Of a stretch of DNA of 17,684 bases, positions 1 to 9,755 are shown piece by piece (the first letter of the stretch is position 1; each line of letters opens with the position of its first letter). Source of the DNA: Ettlia oleoabundans (Eukaryota > Chlorophyta > Chlorophyceae > Chlamydomonadales); assembly GCA_019693395.1 (NCBI GenBank), contig JAAMXP010001511.1:1-17684 (forward strand), written 5' to 3'. Below the pieces are notes generated by a model. That model saw only the letters and a list, made by a program, of their open reading frames with translations. It did no database searches and was not told the DNA's origin. Both the position numbers and the translations under genes were made by a program.

Positions 1-173
1 GCATATTGTAACGTAGCATGCCATGCCGTGCTGTGCAATGCTGATCGTGCTGTGCTACGCTGAGGCATGATAAGCCATCTGTGCTTCCACAAGGGTTCAC
101 CTTGTGACACATCCTCCCATTTCGTGCCATGCTGAGCCATTCTGTGCCACGCTGTGCCGTGCGTGCCCAACAG
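1..173 (+). other. HAP2 intron, 3' part
   Basis: No coding signal is seen. The stretch has irregular repeats of TGCTGTGC and GTGCCATGCTG and ends at a cag acceptor at 171-173, where the first recognisable HAP2 exon begins. An ATG at 129 opens into the exon in frame, but the residues before GFTIGEY look like repeat translation, so I treat this as intron. Confidence 0.65.
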
Positions 174-859
174 GGCTTCACCATCGGGGAGTATTCCTTG
201 GACTTCCGCATCAACCTTAACATCACCACAATCACCACCAACACCACCGCCGGCAGCAACGCTACCACGCCCACCAACGCCACCACCATCACAAGCTCCG
301 AGATCCTCACCATCACACCCAGCGCCCCGTTCCAGAGGGATGCCGGCCGCCGCCTGTCCGCCAAGCTACTGGGAGATCTGGAGTCTTACCAGCAGGCCCC
401 TCAATTGGATGGGAAGTACCTGCTTGTCCCGACCAAGCCAGGTGGGTGGGTGGGTGGGTGGGTGGTGGTGGTAACGGAGTGTGTGGGTAAGAGCCGGTAC
501 CAGAAGGAGCCATGATGCACTGATTGGAAAGCACATAGGCCCCTGCCTCGCCCTTGGGGCAACAGCAGGGACCGGGATGTGCTGGTTGGAAAGCAGCACA
601 GGCCCCTGCCATGCTCTTGAGCGCATTTGGTAGCACAGCTTTGGCGTTGTCCCTTGCATTGTCACCAACACAGTGCTTGCCCTCAACTAGCTGCTTGTGG
701 CAAGCTGGACAGAAGGGTGCAGCAAAAGGACAGTTTGTTTGTTGATTGTTATATCGTTAATGTTTCTCAGCCCTTCCATGGCGGTTGCCTCTATCGATTT
801 GTTATTTTTAAAAATAAGTTCCAACCAACCCTTCCATGGCTGTTTCCTCTAGCAATTTG

Positions 860-891
<32 letters not shown>

Positions 892-3692
892 ATTGTATTT
901 TTTATGTATAATTGCAAAATGTAGTTATTTATATATAATTGTTACTCAGCCCTTCCATGGCTGTTGCCTGTATCGATTTGCTGCTATTATCTGCAGGCGA
1001 GGGGCCCCAGGAGTCGTACACCCGCAACTTCCCCGAATGGATGGTGGTTGATGCCAACATGGTCACAACAACGGGGCTGGAGTGTGACAAGATTGGGGTC
1101 AGCTACAGGTGAGGGTGTGGCGAGGTTTATAGGGGTCAATCTACAGGTGACATTCAAGCTTCATTAGCACAGGGGGAGGGGCCTAATAGTACACGCAGCG
1201 TGCAGTGAGGAATGAAGTGCACCAGCTGGCACCACAACCATGACTGCTGCTTACCACAAGTGCTATGTACAACAATAAACCTGCATACACAACTCTCTGC
1301 GCGCCAGTATTGCACCAGCACCACAAGCAACACCATATTCCTGCAAGTGCATGCTTGCAACTGAATCTCGCACAGGAGGCTTGCACCTGTACCCCTGCTG
1401 CAGCGGCTTCCGCAACAGCCAGCCCAACGCGTGCACCACGCCACAGGGCAGCTGCCTGCGCAACCAGATCATGCACCTGTATGGTGCCGACCTGACGAGA
1501 ATGAATTCCGGTGGGATGTGTGGTTTGTTGCAGGGGCCGATGGGAAAGCGAGGGGTGGTGCATGGGGTGGTGGGAATGCATGTGTGTGGGGCGTGGGTTA
1601 GTGAGAATGTGTGGGGGCGGGGCATGGCATGTGGGGGTGGATGGGGGTTGGGCATGGCATGTTGGGAACGTGGGGTGTTGCATTGGACGTTGGCGGTGCT
1701 CCGGTTCCTTTTGTTTGTGTACCCGTAATGCAGAAGGGCATGCTTCAACCTTTGCGAGTTGCTACAGCCTTTTGTCCGTCGGCAGCTCCAGCAGTGCCGT
1801 GAGCAGCCTGCTTGAGCCTTCAGCGCCTATTCGCCCGTTGCTTCCGCAGGACAAATGCCGCTCTACTTTGTGGGGCGGTACGGCGGCGGCACCGCAAACG
1901 TAAACCAGGTGCGATGGCAGTCCGGTCCTTTCTCTGCCCAAATCACACCCTCCTTTTCTGCATTCTTACACCAGTAGGCTGGAAGGAAGAATTAACCAGT
2001 ATCCAAAGACCACCGCTTGTTGCCTTTTCTGACACCCTCGTAACCGTACCCGCTCCCCTCTGTCTCTCACCTTACCGTGGTCACCTTGCCGTGTTCACCT
2101 TACTTTGCTCAGCTTACCACAGTCGCTTTACAATGAGGCCACATTACATTGTGGTCTCCTTACTGCAGATGACTGGTGCCAATATGCCCGACGGCTCGTT
2201 CCAGCTGTCTCTCAACCTCCCCATCACTGCCATCAAAACCAGCCTGCTGACCCTAACTGTGGCGGCAGACAATGTCTCCTTCATCGTCAATCGCTCGCCA
2301 GCAGAGATCTTGGACGTGCAGGTGGGTTCTGGCTAGGGGCGTGCACGTGGGGGCGAGGTGTACTGATGGGCGGGTGCGTTGTGGGTGCGGCTGCTGACCC
2401 GCCTGTCAGTTGACAGCACACGCATGCGATGCTTTCAACGCTGCTCAGCACCCATCAAACAGTAAATACCTCAAGGTCAAAGGTGCTGGCTAAGACGGTC
2501 ATATGCTGATGTGAAGTGGCCAGCAACGTGAACCGTGGTTCTCACATTCTTACATCTCGTGTGCGCAGGTGTGCACCTATGATGGCGTGATCTGCGGAGG
2601 GTTCCAGGCAATGACCACTCGTGGCTACCTGCAGGGTGCGCGCTGTGCTGTGCTGTGGTCTGTTGTGCTCTGCTGTGCTATCATATGCTAGATACACTTT
2701 GAGCCAGGCGGTTTGCCTGCTCCTCTCCCGCCTAAGCTGCACAGTGCATCCCTCGCGCTGCACTCGCGCATACACAAGTTGCCTCGCTGCGACCCCACCC
2801 ACTCTCCCAGAGCAGAGCAGGCTGCTGCTGAAACTCCAGCACCCAACTGCCTACTCCCGCCGCTTTTTATGTCCAGCTATTGAAAAGTAGCTTCCCTTCC
2901 ATATGTTACTGTGCTTGTGTGGTGCTGCAGTCACAGTAAGGAACAGTGGCTACGTGGCCTCGGACTACACGGTCCAGGTCACCAACTGTAGCACAGGAGT
3001 GCGCAACGTGCTGGTGAGTGGGCAGGCAGGGCGGGTGGTTGGGTTGCAAAGTCCTTCTTTGCAGCTGCGGTAGCACCAAGCACCAAGCCAGCCCTGAATA
3101 GTCAACACATGTTGCTATTTCAGTCCTCAGCTGGAAGCTGGACCTTGCATCAACAACCCGGCATATAAGACTTCTAGCTGGCAGCTGGACCTTGCATTGA
3201 TGGGCAGCACATAAGACTTTCAGCCGGCAGCTTGGACCTTGCACCAAAAGCTAGCATATAAGAAGAAAGCGGGTGCCGTGCTGGCGCCTGCTGCGCCGTG
3301 CTGTGCTACAGAGGCTACCCTGCACCTCTGTTCCTCTGCACAAAGTGGCAGCTTGTACAAGCTGTACCCACGCCATGCTGTCCGCCCAAAAAGCTGTACA
3401 AGCTGTACAAGATGTGGGCCCAGGCACAAACGTCCTCTGCTGCCACCATCCTATCCCTGTGGTGTACGCCCGGAGGGCTGGCATGGCACCCCACTCCAAC
3501 CTCATGTTCCATTTTGCCTTTTCCTCTCCCTGTGCTGCAGGCCCAGAGGGCCGGCATTGCCCCCCAGTCCAACCTTGTGTTCCAGTTTGAGATCCAGATG
3601 GAATCAGATGCCGCCGCTCAGAACAGCTGCACAGGTAAGGCTGGCAGTGGGAGCTTTCAGCTGGCATGCAGACTTCTCATAGTACCGAATTT

Positions 3693-3741
<49 letters not shown>

Positions 3742-6700
3742 GAACAGGGGGACAGGGCACAGAATCAACTCGCAGATTATTCGCTTATAAATAAGAATGT
3801 CGGGACAATAGTGCCAGACAATCCCATATCAGCAAATATCTTCCCGGCAGCACGCTATCTCGCCTCCCTGCCTGCACCGTCTGCAGTGTGTGACGCTGTA
3901 TGAACTGATCATGTCTTTTCCTACATGTCCAACACTCGCAGTGTCTGTGGTCGACTCAATCGGGGATATGGCCGCCACCCAGGGCATCACGTTTTACACG
4001 AACGCAACGGAGTACGAGGAACCCCCTGACCAGTCAGACATTGGGGACAAGGTGCTTGGGAACTGATCTGTGGTCTCTTTTGGGGGAGGGGGGAACCCCC
4101 TGACTAATCAGACATTGGTTAACAGAGGTCCTAGGAGGCTGATGAGTGTCTCTCAAGGAGCAGGTGGAAAATAGGGGAATCCTGTGACTAATCAAAACAT
4201 CGGCAATGCAGTGCGTGTCAGAGTGTAGGCTGTAGCAGCACACCACCTACCCGCTTCTTTCTTCCCTGCTGTGCAGGTCACGGGACCCAACAAGGACACA
4301 CCCGACTGGTGCCAAGAAGTCTGTCCCAACCTAATGAACTTGAAGTGTGCCATCAGCAAGGGCTGCTACATGCGGCTGGCCAAGGTGAGGGCTGTGCAGC
4401 ACCCTGCTACCTGGGGATGCAGATGACAAGAGCTTTGCATGCAGCACCCCTCCCCGCCTGCTGGTAGCTTGCGCGATGCATTGGTTTGCGTGCGCTTTTG
4501 CATACGCATGGCAGTGCACTTGGTTGCTGTTGGGCTGTTGGAGAACATTTCAGCACGGTCATTGCGTTGACAGGGCGGAAGGGAACAAGCCGCCCTCACC
4601 ACAACACATCCACCAACGTGACTCCAGCTACTGTTGCAGCTGTCTGACCCCTACGCGTCACATACCATGCTACCATGCCCGCTCATTGCCTGCAGGGCCT
4701 TTCCGCCGTTCTGGGACCAATCATTGGACTAGGAGGGATCTTCATGCTGTGGAAGACTGGCTACCTGTCCATCATTATTCGCGTATTGTCTTACCTGTTC
4801 TGCAGCAGCCGGCGGCAAGCTGCTGCCCCGGCGGCCGCGGCGGCACCTGCCGTCTCAGCGCAGCTGCCCGCCGCCAGCAGCAAGGCGCCCAAAAGCAGCA
4901 AGGGCAAGAAAGTTTCTTCGCAATCCTCGGACGACAGCGAGGGTCGGGGGATCGGCGCGGGGTACGGGGATGGCGCGGTGCGCGTGGCAAAAGAGCCTCC
5001 GTATGAAGAGGATCGAGATCAGCGGGGAATGCAGCAGAACAGCAGCTGGAAGAAACTCAAAGTTGCCACGGAGCCACCAGCTGGCGAGCGGCAGCGGCGG
5101 CGCAGCAGCAGCCTGTCTCGCGCACGGGCTTCCATCGTAGCGGCAGCCCAACAGGCGAGGGAGATGATCATGGGCCTCCGCTGCCTAGTCAGCAACCCCT
5201 TGGCCACAGGGTCCCCGGAAGAGGACGCGGTACACATGCAAGGCCGGCTGCCGGTACGAGTCGGTTCAGCCACTTCCCCTAATGGCGGCGGCGCATCTTG
5301 GACACGGCTGGACTCCTCGTCGTCAACACCATCCACACCGCAGGGCCTTGCCAGCTCGCCGTCATTCACTCCCACAGCTGCCATGGCGGCAGGCGGCGGC
5401 TCGCCTTTTGCCAACTCAATCAGCCCACTTTCAAGGGCGATGACGGGCACCCCATCATCGCCGCTTTCTCCGCACTCCACGCCCAGTGCGGGAGCTGGCG
5501 CCTTTTCCCCTGCTGCATCGCCCACACTGGAGCAGCAGCTGCGGCAAATGCAACAGCAACGTCAGCTTCTCCGGCAGCTGCAGCAAATGCAACAGCTTCA
5601 GCATCAGGACTCACTCAGCTCCCTGCCGGGCATGGGCATGGGCATGGGCGGCGACGCGACAGCATCAGCACCAGCATCCCCACCAGCATTTACCATGGCT
5701 GATAGATCGGCGTCAGCCCCTGCCTTTGCCTTGGCAGCGGCATCGGCGGCGGCAGGGACACTGGGCAGCCAAGGAAGCCTAGCACCTCAGCAGCAGCAGC
5801 AGTTGCTCCTCAGCCAAACAAGCTTATCCCCCTTGCAGCAGCAGCAACACCAACAGCAGCAGCAGCTACTAGCCAGCCAGGCCAGCCTATTGCTTAGGCA
5901 ACAGCAGCTGCTTAGCCCCCAAGGCAGTTTCTCCCTTCAGCAGCAGCACCAAGTGCTGAAGAACCAAGGCAGCTTGTCGCCGCCGCCCCTGCAACAGCAG
6001 CAGGTGCAGCTCAGCAGCCAAGGCAGCTTGTCGCCGCTGCAGCAGCAGCAGCTGCTAACTAGCCAGGGCAGCCTGTCTGTGCAGCAGCAGCAGCAGCAGC
6101 TGCTAACTAGCCAGGGCAGCCTGTCTGTGCAGCAGCAGCAACAGCAGCTGCCTCTTGGGACGCAAGGCAGCCTAACCCCGCAGCAGCAGCAGCTTCTGCT
6201 GCTGCGTGTGGCTCAGCAGCGCGCAACCGCCGCTGCCGTCGGCCAGTTGCAGCACCAGCCCAGCTCGGCAGCTGGCTCACTGGCAGCAACAGCTGCGGCG
6301 GCTGGCATTCTTGGTGCAAGCTCGTCCAACCCTGCGCAGCTGTCGGCGCTTGCGGCTGCTGGAGTGCGCCCCTCGCTGTCTGTGCCTGCCGCAGCTTTGC
6401 AGCACCAGCTGAGTGCTGCCCATGCCAACGGGGTGTTGGGCGGCCTGCCATCCATGCCCACGCCGCACTCCGCTCCAGTCACACCCTCAGGAGCTGGCGC
6501 TGCACAGCATGCACAGCAGGTGGCCGCCGCATGGCAGCAAGGCCTGCAGCAGCAGCCGTCGCAGCCGCAGCAGGCCCTGGAACTGGCGGCCTTCGGGGGG
6601 CCGGCGTCTCCTGGAGGTCCCACCCCGCACCAGCTGCAGCAGCAGCAGCAAAGCATGCGGGCGCTTGGCTTGCCCGGAATGGAGGCCCAGCAACAACAGC

Positions 6701-6762
6701 CGAGGCGAGCGGCTCCTGGCGCTGGCCCCGCAAAGAGCAGGTTCGCACCTGGCGGGGCGTAG
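174..6762 (+). CDS. HAP2: HAP2/GCS1 gamete fusion protein, 3' part (11 exons)
   Basis: Exons: 174-441, 997-1108, 1404-1510, 1850-1908, 2169-2321, 2569-2635, 2931-3013, 3541-3634, 3942-4051, 4277-4384, 4696-6762. All ten joins keep frame (phases 1,2,1,0,0,1,0,1,0,0) and give 1075 residues; the 5' end lies left of the window. HAP2 is a single-pass gamete membrane protein, structurally a class II fusogen, that merges gamete membranes after adhesion. Seen here: the conserved HAP2-GCS1 core (GLECDKIGVSY, then QPNAC, GSCLRNQ, MPLYFVGRYGG), then NRSPAEI, then VTVRNSGYVASDY, and a Cys-rich stem (DWCQEVCP, KGCYM). The order matches my memory of plant and algal HAP2. The fusion-loop part should lie upstream and is not visible. 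Exon boundaries are inferred; the start of the first exon is the least certain. Confidence 0.93.
441..471 (+). repeat. GGGT microsatellite at HAP2 splice donor
   Basis: The exon ends at 441 and the donor GT lies inside a run of about five GGGT units that continues as GGT repeats to 471. Each unit offers another GTGGGT donor four bases on. Confidence 0.85.
768..985 (+). repeat. Degenerate 40-bp repeat, three copies, in HAP2 intron
   Basis: Copies begin near 768, 827 and 948. Each reads roughly cccttccatggc, then tgtt/ggtt-cct, then atcgattt or a close variant. The third copy runs almost to the acceptor at 994-996. An (AT)n run at about 866-891 lies between copies two and three. Confidence 0.75.
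866..891. repeat. (AT)n dinucleotide microsatellite
   Basis: Uninterrupted TA/AT dinucleotides inside the HAP2 intron 442-996, flanked by AT-rich sequence up to about 940. Confidence 0.9.
997..1510 (+). other. HAP2: Conserved HAP2-GCS1 signature region (two exons and their intron)
   Basis: Exons 997-1108 and 1404-1510 code for the most conserved HAP2 block. Read across the splice it gives GLECDKIGVSY, SGFRNSQPNAC, then PQGSCLRNQ. The phase-2 join (AG plus C) makes a Ser codon and brings these motifs to the same spacing as in plant HAP2. An alternative acceptor about 28 bases upstream would add residues and break that spacing, so I chose the one at 1403/1404. The Cys residues are those expected to form conserved disulfides. 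This is the block that identifies the gene. Confidence 0.9.
3126..3263 (+). repeat. 47-bp tandem repeat, three copies, in HAP2 intron
   Basis: Each copy has the pattern cagctggcagctggaccttgca, a variable middle, then gca(t/c)ataagact. Copies start near 3126, 3174 and 3219 and diverge by a few bases. A partial relative (ctttcagctggcatgcagact) occurs in the next intron at about 3654. The array has no coding role that I can see. Confidence 0.75.
3693..3740 (+). repeat. (CAGG)12 microsatellite in HAP2 intron
   Basis: Twelve perfect CAGG units lie in the intron 3635-3941. Confidence 0.95.
4018..4203 (+). repeat. Repeat that copies an exon end and donor into the intron
   Basis: The end of exon 3942-4051 (gaaccccctgaccagtcaga, then cattgg) recurs in the following intron at about 4093 (gaaccccctgactaatcaga) and again, weaker, at about 4177 (gaatcctgtgactaatcaaa). 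The unit is about 75-83 bases and spans the donor. The second copy has lost the aaggtg donor, reading aacagaggtcct instead. Confidence 0.8.
4696..6762 (+). other. HAP2: HAP2 terminal exon: membrane anchor plus long Q-rich cytoplasmic tail
   Basis: This exon codes for 688 residues. It opens with a hydrophobic stretch of about 19 residues (LSAVLGPIIGLGGIFMLW). After KTGY comes a second hydrophobic patch ending YLFCSSRR, whose juxtamembrane Cys could be acylated. The tail of about 650 residues then has a basic Ser-rich patch (RRRSSSLSRARAS, coded near 5090-5133), Ser/Thr/Pro/Ala-rich stretches, and from about 5525 many CAG-coded Gln runs. It ends FAPGGA before TAG. Tails of HAP2 proteins vary widely between species, so length and composition here are lineage features rather than family hallmarks. 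The exon is far longer than the other ten (59-268 bases). Confidence 0.88.
5769..6190 (+). repeat. HAP2: Coding repeat array: QGSLS plus poly-Gln units in HAP2 tail
   Basis: About nine units of the form QGSL(S/A/T), a Pro/Val/Leu-rich step, four to six Gln, then LL(T/L)S follow one another. Variants include QTSLS, QASLL and QGSFS. The two units at 6052-6099 and 6100-6147 are 48 bases (16 codons) each and nearly identical, with a CAG to CAA change. This points to recent unit duplication. Earlier units are more diverged. Confidence 0.9.
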
Positions 6763-7054
6763 GCGGCGCAGGTGAGGCCCCACAGAAGCCAACTGCACGG
6801 CGGGTAACTGTGACTGCCTGTCTCCCTTGCTCTAAGTGACGCACTAACCACCTATTTGCCGGACTTCTGGATAGCAACTTGATTGTTAGTGTACAACATC
6901 CATTCTGACAGGCCTAACAGTACTTCCATTCACATTCTCCAATCAATCACTCTAATCCTCGCTTCGTGTCACTTCAAGACGACCTGTACTTGTACTTAAC
7001 AGAAATTATATTACCAGCCTACTTGTGCTCTGTGGCAGAGCTGAAATTTCTTTC

Positions 7055-7060
7055 TGTAAC
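7055..7060 (+). terminator. Probable poly(A) signal of HAP2
   Basis: TGTAAC lies about 290 bases after the HAP2 stop. TGTAA is the usual poly(A) signal in green algae. It is a short motif, so this is a position-based inference. Confidence 0.5.
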
Positions 7061-7810
7061 CGTAACCAGATGAAATAAGATATCGACGGGATCCTCCCGT
7101 CTCTTTTGAGGGGAAAGCGGCAAGGACTGAGCCATGCCGCTGCTGCTTGCTGAGCACTCCCATGGGCGGCTCAGCAGCAGGCTTTGAAAGGGGACATTTG
7201 CGGCTGGGCGCGCTGCCTCGCCCCTCAGCTGAAATTGCGGCAAAAAACAGCAGGTTTTGGGCAACTCAGAGCCGTACTTCTACAATCCGATGAACGGGAC
7301 ATATACAGGAAGCTGGCGGCCCACGAGGAGTCACATATCGAGCATGGAAGCCACGGCGGGTCAGGTTGTTGTCTGCCCAGTAAGGGTTATCACAGCATGA
7401 TCTCAAATACTGTAGCATCTATGTAGTGAGGGAACCAGAATGGGGATAGGCTAACCTTCAAGGGGCTGCGTAGCCAGTGATGTTCCCATGCACCGAAGGC
7501 AAGGTGGCGACGGCGTCGCTGGCGTGCCCTGGGTCTCTTTCCAGCGTGCCAACCTATGACGGATGACGTTACGCCAGCGCTGTTGTACTTTTTCACCACA
7601 GAAAGCTTGCACACACAGCAAGAACTGCCCCACCGAACTCGTGTGCGTGTGAGACCGCTGCAGCTGGGCCGTTGTGCTGGTACGCTACCCGAACCAAACT
7701 CGTTCTGTTGGCTGTCGCACACTAGGCGTTATTGAACCAAGGCAAAAGAACGCTGCAAGCTCTGGCCCGACTCCAGCCGCGAGCCCAGCCTTACTGGCAA
7801 ACCTGACCAG

Positions 7811-7933
7811 GTGAGAGGCCGGCGCAGGCGCTGCTCTGGCAAGCCGTGGCAAGTCACTTGGTGCATTGTAGTTCCACTAGCAGCCAGTCGTGGTGCGCCC
7901 TCCAACGGCCCAGCCTGCCCTTGGGACTTGCAG
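7811..7933 (+). other. Possible 5'UTR intron of the first globin gene
   Basis: Donor ccag|gtgagagg and acceptor gacttgcag|gtcg are both strong. The acceptor lies 13 bases before the chosen ATG at 7947. No transcript evidence is available from sequence alone. Confidence 0.45.
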
Positions 7934-7946
7934 GTCGCTCGGCACC

Positions 7947-9755
7947 ATGTCAGCGTACAAGGGGTCCGACTTGGGCTTTCATATGGCGGCAATGGCGTTG
8001 GGAAGGTGAGAAGGGCGGCTGTCCCGCTGCACGTAGTCAGGTGCAATAGGGCGGCGCGGCACCGCCCCCTCGGCGCACTGGGTCCACCCCACACCCTCGG
8101 CACTATTATGTTTGGTCTCACACAGGCTCTTGTTGCATATGTCATGCACACTTTTAACATGACTGCAGCGTGTAGGGCACAAGCACGCATGACCGCCCAC
8201 AACAGAGCACAGTTCACCAGCTGCGTGCCCCCAGCTGCCGCCCACCCATAGCTGCCCACCCGCTGCCCCCGCCCCCTCTCGCATGCACCCACTTACTGGC
8301 TATACGCGCCGATCACTTTGTTTCAAAAATTTATTTGTGCGTGTACCCACCTGCAGGTCCGGCAGCGAGGCGATAAGCTTAATATCTGTGGATACAGTGC
8401 CTTTGTTGGATTCCGACCTGTTTCAGCAGTACAGCCTGTGCACCACCTCTGCGCAAGGCACGGAGGAGGAGGAGGAGCAGATCTCCAGGCAGCTAACTGC
8501 GGAGCTGGCAGCAGACTTTGCCAAGATGTGCTTCCAGGGCGCTGGCCAATGGCCAGGCCCTTGGCACACGGCAAGCGAGCACAGCAAGCACCTATTCGAC
8601 GACTCCAAGCAGCAGCAGCAGGGGCAGCACATCCATGCGTCCCGCAGAGCCTCTCTGCAGACCAACGCATCAAGCCTGCCCCGCCTGGGCAGCGCAGCTG
8701 CATCCGCAGAAACCAACGGGGGAATGGAAGAGCAGCTGCCTCCAGCGTCCCTATTTGAGCAGCTTGGCGGGGTGGCGGTGAAATTGGTTATGGATGAGTT
8801 TCGCGCGCGTGTGTTGGGCATGCCAGTCCTTGCGCGGGTTTTCGAGGGAGTTAGCGCGGCTGGGCTGCACCGCTGGTTCTTGCTCTTCGTGGCCTACGTG
8901 CTGGGTGGTGAGTTGCGGTTTGCATCTGCATGTCCATCAGCGACAGGAAGCGCAGCAGGTGCAGAGGGGCGTTACGTTCGCAGGAGCAGTGTTGCTGGCA
9001 GGGCTCTTTGCTGCCTTTCTGGTTTGATGCGGAGGCGGCAGCAGACAAAAAGTGCGCCTCCCCAACGGGTTTCTTGGGCTTCCAGTGTATGGAAGGTGCT
9101 GCATGTGTGCTTCCTGCCTAGCAGCAAACGCGGCATTTGACCAGGCTGTGCCCACGTCTTGTTTTATTCCTTGCAGGCCCGGATGAGTTTGTGGAACATG
9201 TGTCAAAGCCCTGGCCTCAGCTATACCATGCACGCGAGCGGCTCATCGGTCAATTTGGTAAGCCGAGCAGACGGGACGGAATGGGGTGGGATGGGATGGG
9301 ACAGGCCAGACAAAACAGTACGGGGCATTTTCAAGAAGCGTTGCTGCAGCACGTGCACTTCAAGTTGCACTCCTTCCGTGCGCCGGCCGCCTCAGCAAAG
9401 CTGGTGCACCCACACCAAAGTGCCGCAACCAAGCTGCAATTTTGCTATCATCAGAACTCTCATCCCGCGCTGTGGGGTTTGCTAAATTAGTGGTTCTTGC
9501 TGCCTTGCTGTCGTTTTGTTTTTTTTACTTATTGTGTTTCAAGCGCGCACTCGCGCTGTCCTGCCTGCCTGCCCACGGTCCTGGATCCAAATACCTGCAG
9601 GCTTGACCGAGAGCCATTTTGATGCCGTCAAGTCGCTGTTGGGGGACACCCTGCGGCATGCTGGCGCAATGCAGCATGTGGTCGACCAGGCTCTGGTGGT
9701 GGTAGAATCAACCTGGCAGATCATCTTCCCACTGCAATCGGACCTGCAGCTGTAA
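7947..9755 (+). CDS. Truncated (2/2) haemoglobin, group-I-like, N-terminally extended, F8 His replaced
   Basis: Exons 7947-8005, 8357-8907, 9177-9257, 9601-9755 give 281 residues. Joins are phase 2, 1, 1. Residues 1-150 are an extension with an acidic run (EEEEEQ), a Gln run and no domain I recognise. The globin starts at LFEQLGG (152-158), followed by the B helix, FEGV, and FVAYVLGG closing helix E. Then come PDEF, LYHARERLIGQFG, ESHFDAV and a C-terminal helix. Globins of this class bind haem and act on O2 or NO. The residue aligned with the proximal His F8 is Arg223 (CGC, 9233-9235), and B10 is Arg169, so normal haem binding is doubtful. The intact frame and conserved introns argue against simple decay. 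The start is the first ATG of an exon whose splice fits. The paralogue lies at 12933-14656. Confidence 0.88.

Larger units (their letters stand above)
6763..7946. other. HAP2 3'UTR and HAP2-to-globin intergenic region
   Basis: This starts as HAP2 3'UTR to about 7080, with no convincing gene after that. Open frames here (minus 7390-7722; plus 7184-7426) are Arg- or Cys-rich and resemble no family I know. Near the right end, a GT-AG pair at 7811/7933 would make a short 5'UTR intron for the globin. The frame upstream of its ATG is open back to a stop at 7650-7652 but holds no ATG. Confidence 0.5.

Noticed and set aside
1351..1403. Longer exon beginning upstream of 1404 (GLHLYPCC)
   Set aside because: The acceptor at 1403 keeps frame and restores the conserved SY-GF-QPN-C spacing; the longer one does not.
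5769..6190. Regular repeats resembling a CRISPR array
   Set aside because: Units are in frame, translate to QGSLS plus Gln runs and have no unique spacers.
6107..6877. Long minus-strand open frames opposite the HAP2 tail
   Set aside because: They are the antisense of CAG/GCA repeats (Cys, Ala, Leu runs) and have no family motif or splice partners.
7390..7722. Minus-strand frame, Arg-rich, like a transposase remnant
   Set aside because: No catalytic motif, no terminal repeats and no family I could name.
7653..7946. Upstream extension of the first globin through exon 7653-7810
   Set aside because: The frame is open and splices in phase but has no ATG; it is more likely 5'UTR.
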